NCBI RefSeq assembly: GCF_900302475.1
Contig: NZ_OMOQ01000001.1
Span: 1,426,001-1,490,000, forward strand
From: Defluviimonas aquaemixtae
GTDB lineage: Bacteria; Pseudomonadota; Alphaproteobacteria; Rhodobacterales; Rhodobacteraceae
Direction: 5' to 3'
Length of the DNA: 64,000 nucleotides
In this document: positions 15,544 through 23,349 of the stretch, piece by piece
Layout: each line of letters opens with the position of its first letter
Position numbering within the stretch: position 1 is the stretch's first letter
Position numbers and translations under genes: made by a program
Notes under the pieces: model-generated
What the model saw: only the letters and a program-made list of their open reading frames with translations
Told to the model about the DNA's origin: nothing
Databases searched by the model: none

Positions 15544-16441
15544 GATCAGCTTTCTGTAAGTCATGAAGGTAATCGGCAGCGCGCTGCGCGTGCGCGGCGG
15601 CGCTGAAAATCGCGCGCTTGTCGTCTTTGAGCACCTTCAGCCACGAGCCGATATAAGCAGCATGATCATCACGGTCTTCGAGCACGAGCCCGAGATCGGC
15701 ACAGAGGAACGCTGCGCCAAGCTCGGCGACGAGTTCTTCGCGGGCATAGCCTTCATCGCCGAAGCGCTTGCGCCCGAAGCTCCGATCAAGCCGGTCTTCA
15801 TGACGAGTCCAGTGAACACTTTCGTGCGCAAGCGTCGCGTAAAATCGCTGCGCATCAACAAAGGTCTCAAAGGCAGGCATCTGGATATGGTCGGTATCGA
15901 TCCGGTAGTAGGCAGAATTCCCGCCGGTCTCGATCTGTGCACCGGTCGCCGCGAAGAACGCCTCGGCCTTCGCATCGCGCTCATCGGGATTCTGCTCACC
16001 CGCAGCGATCGCGTAGTAATGCGCGGGCAGGCCTTCGATCTGATCAACGTTGAAGACGGTATAGCCCTTCATGAAGGGGATGGTGACATCAACATCGTCT
16101 CCGGAAGCCTCATCAACTTCAGTCTTGACGATGGTATTGGCGTAGACGACGGGCGAGCCCTTCTCGCCCTTGCGGACGTGCCCGCCAAGTTCACGCGCCT
16201 GCTTGAAGGTCATCCAGATCGGGGCGGCAAATCCGCGCTCCATCGCAGATGCCCAGAGGGTCAGAACGTTGATCCCGCTATAGCCTTCGCCATTGAACCG
16301 AAGAGGCCGAGAAACCGGTCCTGCGGCATGGGCGGCGTTCCAGGGCTGGGTCCAGGGCTTCACACCAATTTCCAGTGCCGAGGCGATCTGATCGGTGATG
16401 CGGCTGTAGATGTCCTGGCGCGGTGTTTTGGTCGTAGACAT
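15530..16441 (-). CDS. ardC: ArdC-type antirestriction protein with zincin domain
   Basis: 303 aa. The N-terminal ssDNA-binding domain (YSRITDQIASALEIGVKPW, LTLWASAMERGFAAPIWMTF, GGHVRKGEKGSPVVYA) is followed by a metallopeptidase-like domain with LAHESVHWTRH (HExxH) and EELVAELGAAFLC supplying the third ligand. ArdC protects incoming conjugative DNA from restriction. AGGAGAA precedes ATG 16441; a longer frame to 16747 would read through the leader repeat. It is convergent with the hip operon. Confidence 0.92.
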   Translation of the reverse strand: MSTTKTPRQDIYSRITDQIASALEIGVKPWTQPWNAAHAAGPVSRPLRFNGEGYSGINVLTLWASAMERGFAAPIWMTFKQARELGGHVRKGEKGSPVVYANTIVKTEVDEASGDDVDVTIPFMKGYTVFNVDQIEGLPAHYYAIAAGEQNPDERDAKAEAFFAATGAQIETGGNSAYYRIDTDHIQMPAFETFVDAQRFYATLAHESVHWTRHEDRLDRSFGRKRFGDEGYAREELVAELGAAFLCADLGLVLEDRDDHAAYIGSWLKVLKDDKRAIFSAAAHAQRAADYLHDLQKADRAAA

Positions 16442-16510
16442 GATATTCTCCTTTCGCTGTAAGTCCTTGAGGACGCGAAAGAAGATGGCCGGTGGCACGA
16501 GCCGGACGGT

Positions 16511-16600
16511 CACCGCCACGACAGAATGAGGGGGCGGGTTACGGGCAACACGGGAATGAAATGAACGGAGCGGGCAACCCGTTGACCGGGACGGCGCGAC
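16511..16600 (-). promoter_or_regulatory. Structured leader repeat, copy 2 (upstream of ardC)
   Basis: It carries the same ordered blocks as 6881-6955 (CACCGCCACG, GGGCAACACGGGA, GGAGCGGGCA). The arms CGGGTT (16535-16540) and AACCCG enclose the core. The distance to the ardC start is 70 bp, nearly the same as in copy 1. A stem kept by different base pairs and equal spacing to minus-strand genes argue for a promoter or RNA element. Confidence 0.5.
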
Positions 16601-16728
16601 CGGCCAGACAAAGCGTCCACACCTCAAGGACAAAAGCGAAAAGGAGAACAGCACCGGCAACGAATACCGGCATGGCAATCCATCCGCCCAAGCGGTATCG
16701 AGCGGACAGGCAAGGCAAGGAAGGTGTG

Positions 16729-17469
16729 ATGGCAGGCGAGTATTCACCGGCGGTAAAGCTGCTCAGCGCGCAAATGGAGGCCCGCGAAAAGGTTCGCATT
16801 GCATGGAAAAGGGATGCAGGCGATCTGATCGATGCGCACCAGTTCGCCTTGAGCGCGGTCTACGCCATGATCGACCGGTTTTCCGGGCGGCGCTTTGACA
16901 AGCAGCCTGCGGCCATTGAAGGGCGCATGAGCCTGACGGCACAGTTTATCCAGGGCGTTGATATCTGTGAAACATCGATTTCAGAGGGGCTGTATTCGCA
17001 GGCAGCCGCCCTGCTCAAACAGCAGCTCGAAACGATCGCGGCCATCGATGAATTTGAAAATGACCGCCGCAAGGACGGCAAAACGCCGAACATCGGTAAG
17101 GGCATTACCGCAGGCTTCGGTCCGATCTATGGCGATCTGAACGGGATTGCGCATGTCTCGCGGCACGAGCTCGCGCGCCAGCTCATCACCGTTGAAAACG
17201 GCGATATCTGCGCGCCCAGCCTGATCCCGCAATATAACCGCGATCATGCGCGGTTCCTTTACGGGTATCATGTCTATTTCATCGTCGAGATCGGCAGGCA
17301 GACCGCGCGCATTTTTGAAGAGATATTCGGCAAAGGCTTCTCCAAAGAAGAATCCGAGCTGAATATCCTCGCCATGATGGTCCTGCTCAGGGAAAAGGTG
17401 ATCGAGCTTCCGTCCGAGGTAAAAAAGCGCTTTCCGAACATCGATTTCGACAAACCTATAAGGGCTTGA
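16729..17469 (+). CDS. Hypothetical helical protein, 246 aa
   Basis: Not recognised. Start ATG 16729 has AAGGAAGG before it; the longer frame to 16492 overlaps the ardC leader. It is mostly alpha-helical, with an amphipathic stretch ISEGLYSQAAALLKQQLETI and a polar segment ending NGIAHVSRHELARQ; there is no signal peptide and no clear catalytic motif. The 3' end overlaps the convergent DUF3883 gene by 14 bp. It is divergent from ardC. Its position between antirestriction and restriction-like genes makes a defence or counter-defence role possible, without proof. Confidence 0.6.
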   Translation: MAGEYSPAVKLLSAQMEAREKVRIAWKRDAGDLIDAHQFALSAVYAMIDRFSGRRFDKQPAAIEGRMSLTAQFIQGVDICETSISEGLYSQAAALLKQQLETIAAIDEFENDRRKDGKTPNIGKGITAGFGPIYGDLNGIAHVSRHELARQLITVENGDICAPSLIPQYNRDHARFLYGYHVYFIVEIGRQTARIFEEIFGKGFSKEESELNILAMMVLLREKVIELPSEVKKRFPNIDFDKPIRA

Positions 17470-18277
17470 GCGTTACCGCGACATCCTGCCAGGAGCCCTC
17501 GCCGCGATCCTGCGGAATATGCGGCTCCATCGCAGTAGCGGGAACTTCCTGCAAAGCACGCGCAGGTAACCGCCAGACGTGAAAGACCGTGCGCGAGGCA
17601 GCACTCGCAGCGTTTTTCCACTCGCCGCGCGTGAGGATAATCGTATCCGAAAGCGTGCTCTTGACCTCAATGAGGCGGGTTACGATCTGGCCCGCATCCA
17701 GATCGTAAGAAAGAATGTCATAGCCAAGCCCGTTATCTTCGAGCGCCATCCATTTAGGCTCACGCGCAATGCCAAGACCGGCAAGGCGCGCGCGTTCATG
17801 CTCTAAAGACAAGCGCTCGGCCAGGCGGGCGCGTTCCATCTTTTCCTGATCGGCGGTCCCGCGCATCAGTGCGGCGATCTTGTCCCACCAAATGATCGCA
17901 TCATCGTCAGGCGTGTTACTAAAAAGCCCCGCCTCGCGAAAACACTGGACTTCATTGGCTGTGAGGGCGGCACGCACATACTCCCTGCCCCTCGGCACGG
18001 TTCGCAGCCATGTAGGCTGGGAAAGCCGCACCCATTCATAAACAAAGAGCCGCAGCCCTGACCTGGTCTGATCCCACGGCAGATCGGGATCAAAGGATTC
18101 AAAGAGCGCCGTTGCGCCATGAAAATCAAGGTCCGCCGCGCCGGATCGCAGCTTGCGCAGACTGCCGAGCGCATCAGCAAGAGAAAGCGATGGATGGGCC
18201 GCGCTGTATTCGCGCAGTTCAATAAAGGCGAGGAACGCCGCCATTGAAAAACAGCGCTCCAGACCCGGCGCTGCCAT
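17456..18277 (-). CDS. DUF3883-domain protein, probable PD-(D/E)XK nuclease
   Basis: 273 aa. The C-terminal DUF3883 domain (residues 180-250) includes DNGLGYDILSYDLD followed by TRLIEVKSTLSDTIILT, which supplies the D...ExK pattern of a restriction-type nuclease, then LTRGEWKNAAS and VFHVWRL. The N-terminal 150 residues are helical and unassigned. The start codon overlaps the helicase stop (TGATG), so it is the last gene of a five-gene operon. DUF3883 domains recur in multi-gene defence islands. Confidence 0.82.
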   Translation of the reverse strand: MAAPGLERCFSMAAFLAFIELREYSAAHPSLSLADALGSLRKLRSGAADLDFHGATALFESFDPDLPWDQTRSGLRLFVYEWVRLSQPTWLRTVPRGREYVRAALTANEVQCFREAGLFSNTPDDDAIIWWDKIAALMRGTADQEKMERARLAERLSLEHERARLAGLGIAREPKWMALEDNGLGYDILSYDLDAGQIVTRLIEVKSTLSDTIILTRGEWKNAASAASRTVFHVWRLPARALQEVPATAMEPHIPQDRGEGSWQDVAVTLKPL

Positions 18278-20169
18278 CAGATACCTTCGTCTTCGCTGTA
18301 GCTCGCGCGGCCTTCAAGCTCTTCGATCAAATCGATCAGGTCCGCAGGCTCGATATCGTAGTCGATGGGCTCTTCAGATTCCTCTTCATCGAGCGCGATC
18401 TGGTGCAGGTCGGTATCATCGAGCAGTTGCTGCATGGCCCGTAGCTTTGTTGCAAGGCGGCGGCTGACCGAGTGATCGACGCATCCGAGCCCTTTAGGGG
18501 CCATTGTCTGGAAGATGTGGACATGGGTCTGCGTGCCCTCGGGCAGACCGAGGCGATGAATACGGTCGATCGACTGCAAGTAGTGTGTCGAGTTGTAAGA
18601 GCGGTCGAGATAGATGGCATCGTGACAGACATGGTGCAGGCTGATGCCTTCGCCTGCCGCCGCCGGATTGGCGATAAAACTCATGCAGGTAGGGTCTTCG
18701 TGGAAGCGGCGCAGCCGCCCTTCGCGCGTTGAAGGATCGGTAGGATCACCGGACGGCACCGCGCCATAGACGGTTACCGGGTTAAGATCGGCAAGCATGC
18801 GCTCCAGCTGCTCGATCGTATCGGTGAATATGCTCCAGATAACGGTTTTGCGGCCTTCGGCTGCGAGTGTGCGGGCAAGATCGCGGACCTCGATCATCTT
18901 GGGCGACGGGCCGTCATCGAGCACCTGCTGCGCGATCCCGGAATCAACATGCGGCGCATCGCGTGTCATCGCATTAAGCGCGAGTACCGGATTGGCGGAA
19001 AGCTGCAGCAGGCGCATCACAGAGCGCCGCGCTCTGACAATATCAACGCCGCTGCCCGAGCGCAGGGAGCTCAGATCGCGCAAGGCTTCGCTGCGCACGA
19101 TCGCGTAAAGAGCGCTTTGCCCCCTGCCCATACCGACCGGTCTGAAGTGCCGCGTGACCGGGGGCAGGCCAAGATCCTGCTTTGTCGTCCTGACGTACAG
19201 ATTGCCGATGACATCGCGCGGCGTGCGCCCGGCGGCGATCTGCAGGCCAAGCCCTGTGCCGGGCCACAAAAAATCGAGCTGCGAGCGCAGATCATTGGGC
19301 GATTGCGGCATCGGCGTTCCGCTCAGAATATCGCGGCGGACCGGAAGCGAGGCGGCATTCAGCAGGACGACCCCGCGCTTGACCGCAAGCCCGCCTTTCA
19401 TGCGGTGCGACTCATCAAGCACGAGATGCACCGGATGTTGGGAAAGATATGTGGCGAACAGATCCGGGATCGACAGAAGCTGCTCATAGTTGATGACAAA
19501 CCGGTTGGCACCGGAGAGCAGGCCGCGCCGAACCGCGTCCGCGCCGCCCGTCAAGATGGTGAAAGGCTCCTTCACCCACTCCGACGCATCATCAGCGATA
19601 CACTCGGCAACGACCTCGCTCCAGGCGGTAAAGGCACTCTTGGGACCGATGACGATGAGCTTTTGCCCTTCCTGCTTTGTCAGCAGGTGAAGCGCGAAGG
19701 TCACCGTCGTCTTGCCCGCGCCGGGAACCGAGAAGTTGGCACCGTTCTGCAGGGAAAGAAGCCGCTTGAGATCGCGAATCTGAAAATCACGAAGCGCGCG
19801 CCTGGTAAAACCGATCGCCTTGAGCCGCCCCGTGATTTCACTTTCCTCAAGCGATGGCGGCGGCGCGGCCTGCGCAGCTTTGACAGTCTTGAACTGCGCA
19901 ACGAATTTGTCGATTTCTGTCTTGGCAGCCGGGCTGGGTTTGAAGCGGAATCCGCGCTTTTTTTGAAGCGGTGCAAACTCGCGGATTAGTGAGAGCACAC
20001 CGGGCCAGGGCAAGGTAATGCCCGTTTCCGAAAAGCTGTAATCATCCTTGGCGGCGGCAGATTGCCGGATACGATCCCAGAGCGCGCTTCCCTGATCGCC
20101 CTCGATGGTCAGTGTCCCGGCAAGCCTCCCCGCATCATAGTCAACCCGGATCGGTGTCGGCTCACTCAT
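18277..20169 (-). CDS. SNF2-family superfamily 2 DNA helicase/translocase
   Basis: 630 aa. Motifs in order: FQIRDLKRLLSLQNGANFSV leading to Walker A SVPGAGKTTVTFAL, DEAH-like LVLDESHRMKG, LSGTPMPQSPNDL, then the C-terminal lobe with KTVIWSIFTDTIEQLERML, NPAAAGEGISLH and motif VI QSIDRIHRLGLPEGTQ. It ends in an acidic tail. SNF2 translocases in defence operons typically move on DNA to drive modification or cleavage by partners. Start ATG 20169 overlaps the ParB-like stop by 8 nt (ATGAGTGA). Confidence 0.92.
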   Translation of the reverse strand: MSEPTPIRVDYDAGRLAGTLTIEGDQGSALWDRIRQSAAAKDDYSFSETGITLPWPGVLSLIREFAPLQKKRGFRFKPSPAAKTEIDKFVAQFKTVKAAQAAPPPSLEESEITGRLKAIGFTRRALRDFQIRDLKRLLSLQNGANFSVPGAGKTTVTFALHLLTKQEGQKLIVIGPKSAFTAWSEVVAECIADDASEWVKEPFTILTGGADAVRRGLLSGANRFVINYEQLLSIPDLFATYLSQHPVHLVLDESHRMKGGLAVKRGVVLLNAASLPVRRDILSGTPMPQSPNDLRSQLDFLWPGTGLGLQIAAGRTPRDVIGNLYVRTTKQDLGLPPVTRHFRPVGMGRGQSALYAIVRSEALRDLSSLRSGSGVDIVRARRSVMRLLQLSANPVLALNAMTRDAPHVDSGIAQQVLDDGPSPKMIEVRDLARTLAAEGRKTVIWSIFTDTIEQLERMLADLNPVTVYGAVPSGDPTDPSTREGRLRRFHEDPTCMSFIANPAAAGEGISLHHVCHDAIYLDRSYNSTHYLQSIDRIHRLGLPEGTQTHVHIFQTMAPKGLGCVDHSVSRRLATKLRAMQQLLDDTDLHQIALDEEESEEPIDYDIEPADLIDLIEELEGRASYSEDEGI

Positions 20170-21544
20170 CGCTGCTGCCGTCGCCGCCTGCGGCGCTGCC
20201 CGCCTTAAAGGGCGCAAGCGCTGCTTCAAGCGCCGCCACCCTGTCCTTGACGGCAGAAAGCTGCGCCTCAATAGCGCCGTATGTGCCTGTATCGGCCTTG
20301 GAAAGATCGACGCTCATCAGCTTGCTGTTGGCGGCCTGGATTGCCTTAAGGGCCTGCTGGCCGATCGCATCCTCGCGGCCCTGCTCCCAGATCGAATCGC
20401 AGACTTCGATTAGTTCGCTTGCCGTCGCATCACGCTGCGAGAGATCATCAAACGCCTCGATGAAGGCATCGAGCGAAACCTGATCATCGTCGTCATCATC
20501 GCCAAGATCGATATCGAGATCATCATCACCGTCATCGTCATCGCTATCATCGCCGTCATCGTCACCGTCGTGGTCGGCGGGGTCGGACTTCGGGCTCAGA
20601 TCGATCGAAAGACGATCGCTCAGAGCCGTGATGACTTCATCGGTCTTCTTGTCGAAGCTGAAATTATAGTCGTAGATCCGGCGCTTAAGATCCCCTGAAT
20701 TCGACACAAGTGCCCATGCAATCCGCCGCTTGGCTTCCAGCGCATCGCCTTCGATACCATCGAGCGCTTTAGCCAAATCGTTGAAGAACTGCTCTGCGTC
20801 TTCGACAAGCTGGTATTCGCCGGGCTCGCGCAGCCAGTCCTTGAGATAGATATCAACCTCGGTGAGCGCGCGGGCCATGCGCTCCACGTCCTTTTTCTTC
20901 TTTTTCATCAGATCGGCGACATAATCGGCCTTCTTGCCGCCACCGATCATTTCCTGGATGGCGATGGATTCATCAATCCAGCCATAGGGCAATTTCGTCT
21001 CGGGCCGCATTTGAAGCCGTACTTCGATCTCGCGGATTTCTTCCGGCGTCACGCTGGCAGGAAGCACGGCGCAGTCCACGTGCGAGAAGTGCTTGAATTC
21101 ACCGGGGCGCTCGGCAAAGAGCTCGCGCATGGCAGCAAGACGGCGGTTGCCGTTTACAACGACGCCGCGGTCAGTGATCAAAAGCGGCTCGCGCTGCTCT
21201 TCGGTTTCCAGCTCTGTCATGATCGGAGAGACCGATGTCGAGCGCCCCTGCCTGGCAAAGTAGGTCAGAATGTCGTGCTGCGCCTGCTGCGCCGACTCGT
21301 TCTCCTGCCCTGCGCTAAAGAAATCATCGGCGACCTTGCGGTCATGGATGTATTTGAGCTGCGACGTGCGCGTGCGGTAGTTCGCCATACGGTAAATCGG
21401 CACCGTGATATCGAGCCGGACCACCGGCAGCTCTGTACGCTTGTTCTGGTATTCGTAGAAGGTGTGTTTTTCTTTGGAGGCTTTTGCGGCATCACCAATC
21501 AGGGTCTGGCGCTCGTGCGGCACTTTCGTATTGGTCTTGTACAT
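20162..21544 (-). CDS. ParB/Srx-fold protein with a long poly-acidic insert
   Basis: 460 aa. The N-terminal ParB/Srx-like nucleotide-binding domain includes PIYRMANYRTRTSQ and LLITDRGVVVNGNRRLAAMR (the family GNRR box). A helical central domain follows, then an Asp-rich linker around residues 325-365 and a C-terminal coiled-coil-like part (AQLSAVKDRVAALEAAL). It is not a chromosome-partition ParB: there is no parA or parS context, and it is coupled to the helicase. Proteins of this fold in defence operons may hydrolyse nucleotides or act as switch factors. Confidence 0.85.
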   Translation of the reverse strand: MYKTNTKVPHERQTLIGDAAKASKEKHTFYEYQNKRTELPVVRLDITVPIYRMANYRTRTSQLKYIHDRKVADDFFSAGQENESAQQAQHDILTYFARQGRSTSVSPIMTELETEEQREPLLITDRGVVVNGNRRLAAMRELFAERPGEFKHFSHVDCAVLPASVTPEEIREIEVRLQMRPETKLPYGWIDESIAIQEMIGGGKKADYVADLMKKKKKDVERMARALTEVDIYLKDWLREPGEYQLVEDAEQFFNDLAKALDGIEGDALEAKRRIAWALVSNSGDLKRRIYDYNFSFDKKTDEVITALSDRLSIDLSPKSDPADHDGDDDGDDSDDDDGDDDLDIDLGDDDDDDQVSLDAFIEAFDDLSQRDATASELIEVCDSIWEQGREDAIGQQALKAIQAANSKLMSVDLSKADTGTYGAIEAQLSAVKDRVAALEAALAPFKAGSAAGGDGSSDE

Positions 21545-21584
21545 GGGTCTCTCGCGCTGCGGGCGTTTGATTTAATGCGGGCGG

Positions 21585-22046
21585 TTATTCAAAAGCGATC
21601 AGCATTATGGGAAGGGTGATGATACGATCGAAGATGTTAAGCTCATTCCAGATGCGCTCGTCATTGGCGATATTGCTGCCGATTTTCACTGCAGCCGCCT
21701 TGGTCGGAACGGCAAGGATCGCGCTTTCGATTTCGCGCTTTATATAAAGATGCTGAAGCTTTATCAGATCGTAGGCATAGCGGCTGATATTGCCGGTCTG
21801 CAACTGAAAGGCGAGATCGCCCTTGCGGGCAAAGACAGTGAGATCGACCTCGGCGTCAATGCGTACGTTGAAGGCCCAGCCGTCGGTCTCAAGCTCGCCC
21901 TTCACATGGTCGCGGATCACAGTTGTCGAAACCTCGCCAACCTTGATCTTCGGTGCTTCAAAGATGTCCGTTGCCCATTCGTAGAGATCGCGCTCTTGCC
22001 AGAGATCGACCCCGTTATGGTGCGAGTAAGTCGCATCGAGCTTCAT
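21585..22046 (-). CDS. Small BglII/BstYI-like restriction endonuclease homologue
   Basis: 153 aa. The start (MKLDATYSHHNG) and the middle (LAFQLQTGNISRYAYDLIKL) recall the BglII-type endonuclease family. It is shorter than BglII (about 220 aa) and, where family members have an ExQ catalytic pair, FQLQ is seen, so the glutamate may be replaced. The ATG overlaps the methyltransferase stop (ATGA), as in a restriction-modification pair. It could be an active nuclease with a diverged site, or a DNA-recognition subunit for the rest of the operon. Confidence 0.6.
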   Translation of the reverse strand: MKLDATYSHHNGVDLWQERDLYEWATDIFEAPKIKVGEVSTTVIRDHVKGELETDGWAFNVRIDAEVDLTVFARKGDLAFQLQTGNISRYAYDLIKLQHLYIKREIESAILAVPTKAAAVKIGSNIANDERIWNELNIFDRIITLPIMLIAFE

Positions 22047-22918
22047 GTAGCACAGCCCTTTGTTGGAGGCTCATAGACAGGCTTGTTCATCGGACGAGTG
22101 CGCAGCGTACCGGCACGCAGCTCGTGGATCCGCTCCCACGCCGTATCGATGTATTTTTTCTCAAGATCGCAGCCGTAGGCCGAGCGATCATGCTTCAGAG
22201 CGGCAATCGCCGAAGACCCAACGCCGACATACGGATCAAGGACACTATCGCCCTCATTTGTGAGACCGAGAACAAGACGTTCGACAAGGCCGACCGGAAA
22301 CTGACAGGGATGGTCGGCCTTTTCGACATGGTTATTCTTGACGTTGGGGATTTCCCAGACATCCGAGGGGTTCTTGCCGAGCGGATTGCTGGAGAGCTGT
22401 CCCTTGTTCGGCCCCTTGAAGTGTTTCTTGTTCGGATATTTGGACGGCACCCGGATTGGATCGAGGTTGAAGACATAATCGTCGGTCTTGGTGAACCACA
22501 GGATCGTCTCATGGCGGCCAGACAGACGCTTGGAGCAGTGCAGGCCGTGCCCGAAGGTCCAGACAATCCGGTTGCGCAGCCGCAGGCCGTGGTTCTTGAA
22601 CAGATCATACAGGATGATGTCGAGCGGGAAGACCTCGCCGTTATCAACGTGGTTGCCGACCTGCCAGCAGATCGAACCTGACGGGTGCAGGACGCGCACG
22701 GCCTGGGCGATGCACGCGGCCTGCTCTTCGATATAGCAGTCCAGCGAGGTGCGGCGCTCATATTCCTTGCCGATATTGTAGGGCGGTGAGGTGACGATGA
22801 GCTGCATGGACTCATCATCAAGACGGCGCATGTATTTGAGATTGTTCTCACAAACAACATTGGCCTGGGCATCAACAGGGAGCCGGGAGATACGTTCAAG
22901 TGCTGCAGTCCGGGTCAT
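22043..22918 (-). CDS. Site-specific DNA methyltransferase (amino-MTase, beta class)
   Basis: 291 aa. Catalytic motif IV TSPPYNIGKEY lies near residue 45 and the AdoMet motif I DPYVGVGSSAIAAL near 240; this order is that of beta-class N4-cytosine/N6-adenine methyltransferases. A TSPPY rather than DPPY box is common among N4-cytosine enzymes. It is the first gene of the operon running to 17456. If paired with a BglII-like nuclease it should protect that enzyme's site; specificity cannot be read here. Confidence 0.92.
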   Translation of the reverse strand: MTRTAALERISRLPVDAQANVVCENNLKYMRRLDDESMQLIVTSPPYNIGKEYERRTSLDCYIEEQAACIAQAVRVLHPSGSICWQVGNHVDNGEVFPLDIILYDLFKNHGLRLRNRIVWTFGHGLHCSKRLSGRHETILWFTKTDDYVFNLDPIRVPSKYPNKKHFKGPNKGQLSSNPLGKNPSDVWEIPNVKNNHVEKADHPCQFPVGLVERLVLGLTNEGDSVLDPYVGVGSSAIAALKHDRSAYGCDLEKKYIDTAWERIHELRAGTLRTRPMNKPVYEPPTKGCAT

Positions 22919-23275
22919 CAGGCCAAGTTCCGCGATAGATCAGATACAGGACGCAGCCGCAGGCGAACCCGTGCTCGCCGGGCAGTTCTACATCCGTAGC
23001 CGCAGTTTGCATAACAAAGGACTAATTGTGAAGGGGGTACGCAAGATAAAGCAGACTGAAGAGCCCGTATCACGAGATACTGTGAGCATAACAAACTGTC
23101 GCGGGCCGGGAGCAGCCACGTGGCAGATTTGCCACAAACTTGCCACAAGGAATCCCAGAGAGATTCAGAGAACGGCGGATTCATGCGGGTTACAGCGGGG
23201 CGAGGATTTGTGGCAAAAACGGCCCCGAAGGGCCATTTCTTAACGTAATCATCTGCTAAATTATTGATTTTGTTA
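22919..23275. other. Operon leader and left arm of an attP-like site
   Basis: No gene is convincing in this 357-bp gap. It holds the upstream region of the methyltransferase operon and, at 23129-23150, two direct repeats TTGCCACAAAC and TTGCCACAAGG spaced 11 bp. One inverted copy TTTGTGGCAA is at 23208-23217. These match the repeats on the other side of the tRNA-Pro fragment (23360-23381) and look like integrase arm-type sites. Confidence 0.5.
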
Positions 23276-23323
23276 TGGTCGGAGTGGAGGGATTCGAACC
23301 CCCGGCCCTCTGCTCCCAAAGCA
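23276..23323 (-). repeat. 3' fragment of tRNA-Pro(TGG), att core
   Basis: Read on the minus strand, this is the anticodon loop TTTGGGA, the rest of the anticodon arm, the variable region, a complete T arm (GGGGGTTCGAATCCCTC) and the acceptor 3' strand with CCA. The 5' half of the tRNA is absent. Such a 3' half is the usual attachment core of tRNA-targeting integrases, and int2 ends 27 bp away. No intact tRNA-Pro lies in the window. Confidence 0.85.
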
Positions 23324-23349
23324 ATAAAAGTCGCAGATTTATGCGCATC

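Noticed and set aside
20162-21544. Plasmid partition ParB
   Set aside because: No parA, no parS-like repeats, and tight coupling to a helicase; it is better seen as a ParB-fold protein of a defence-type operon.
22791-23319. Two overlapping frames around the tRNA-Pro fragment
   Set aside because: They read through the tRNA fragment and integrase arm repeats; the start of one is simply translated tRNA sequence.
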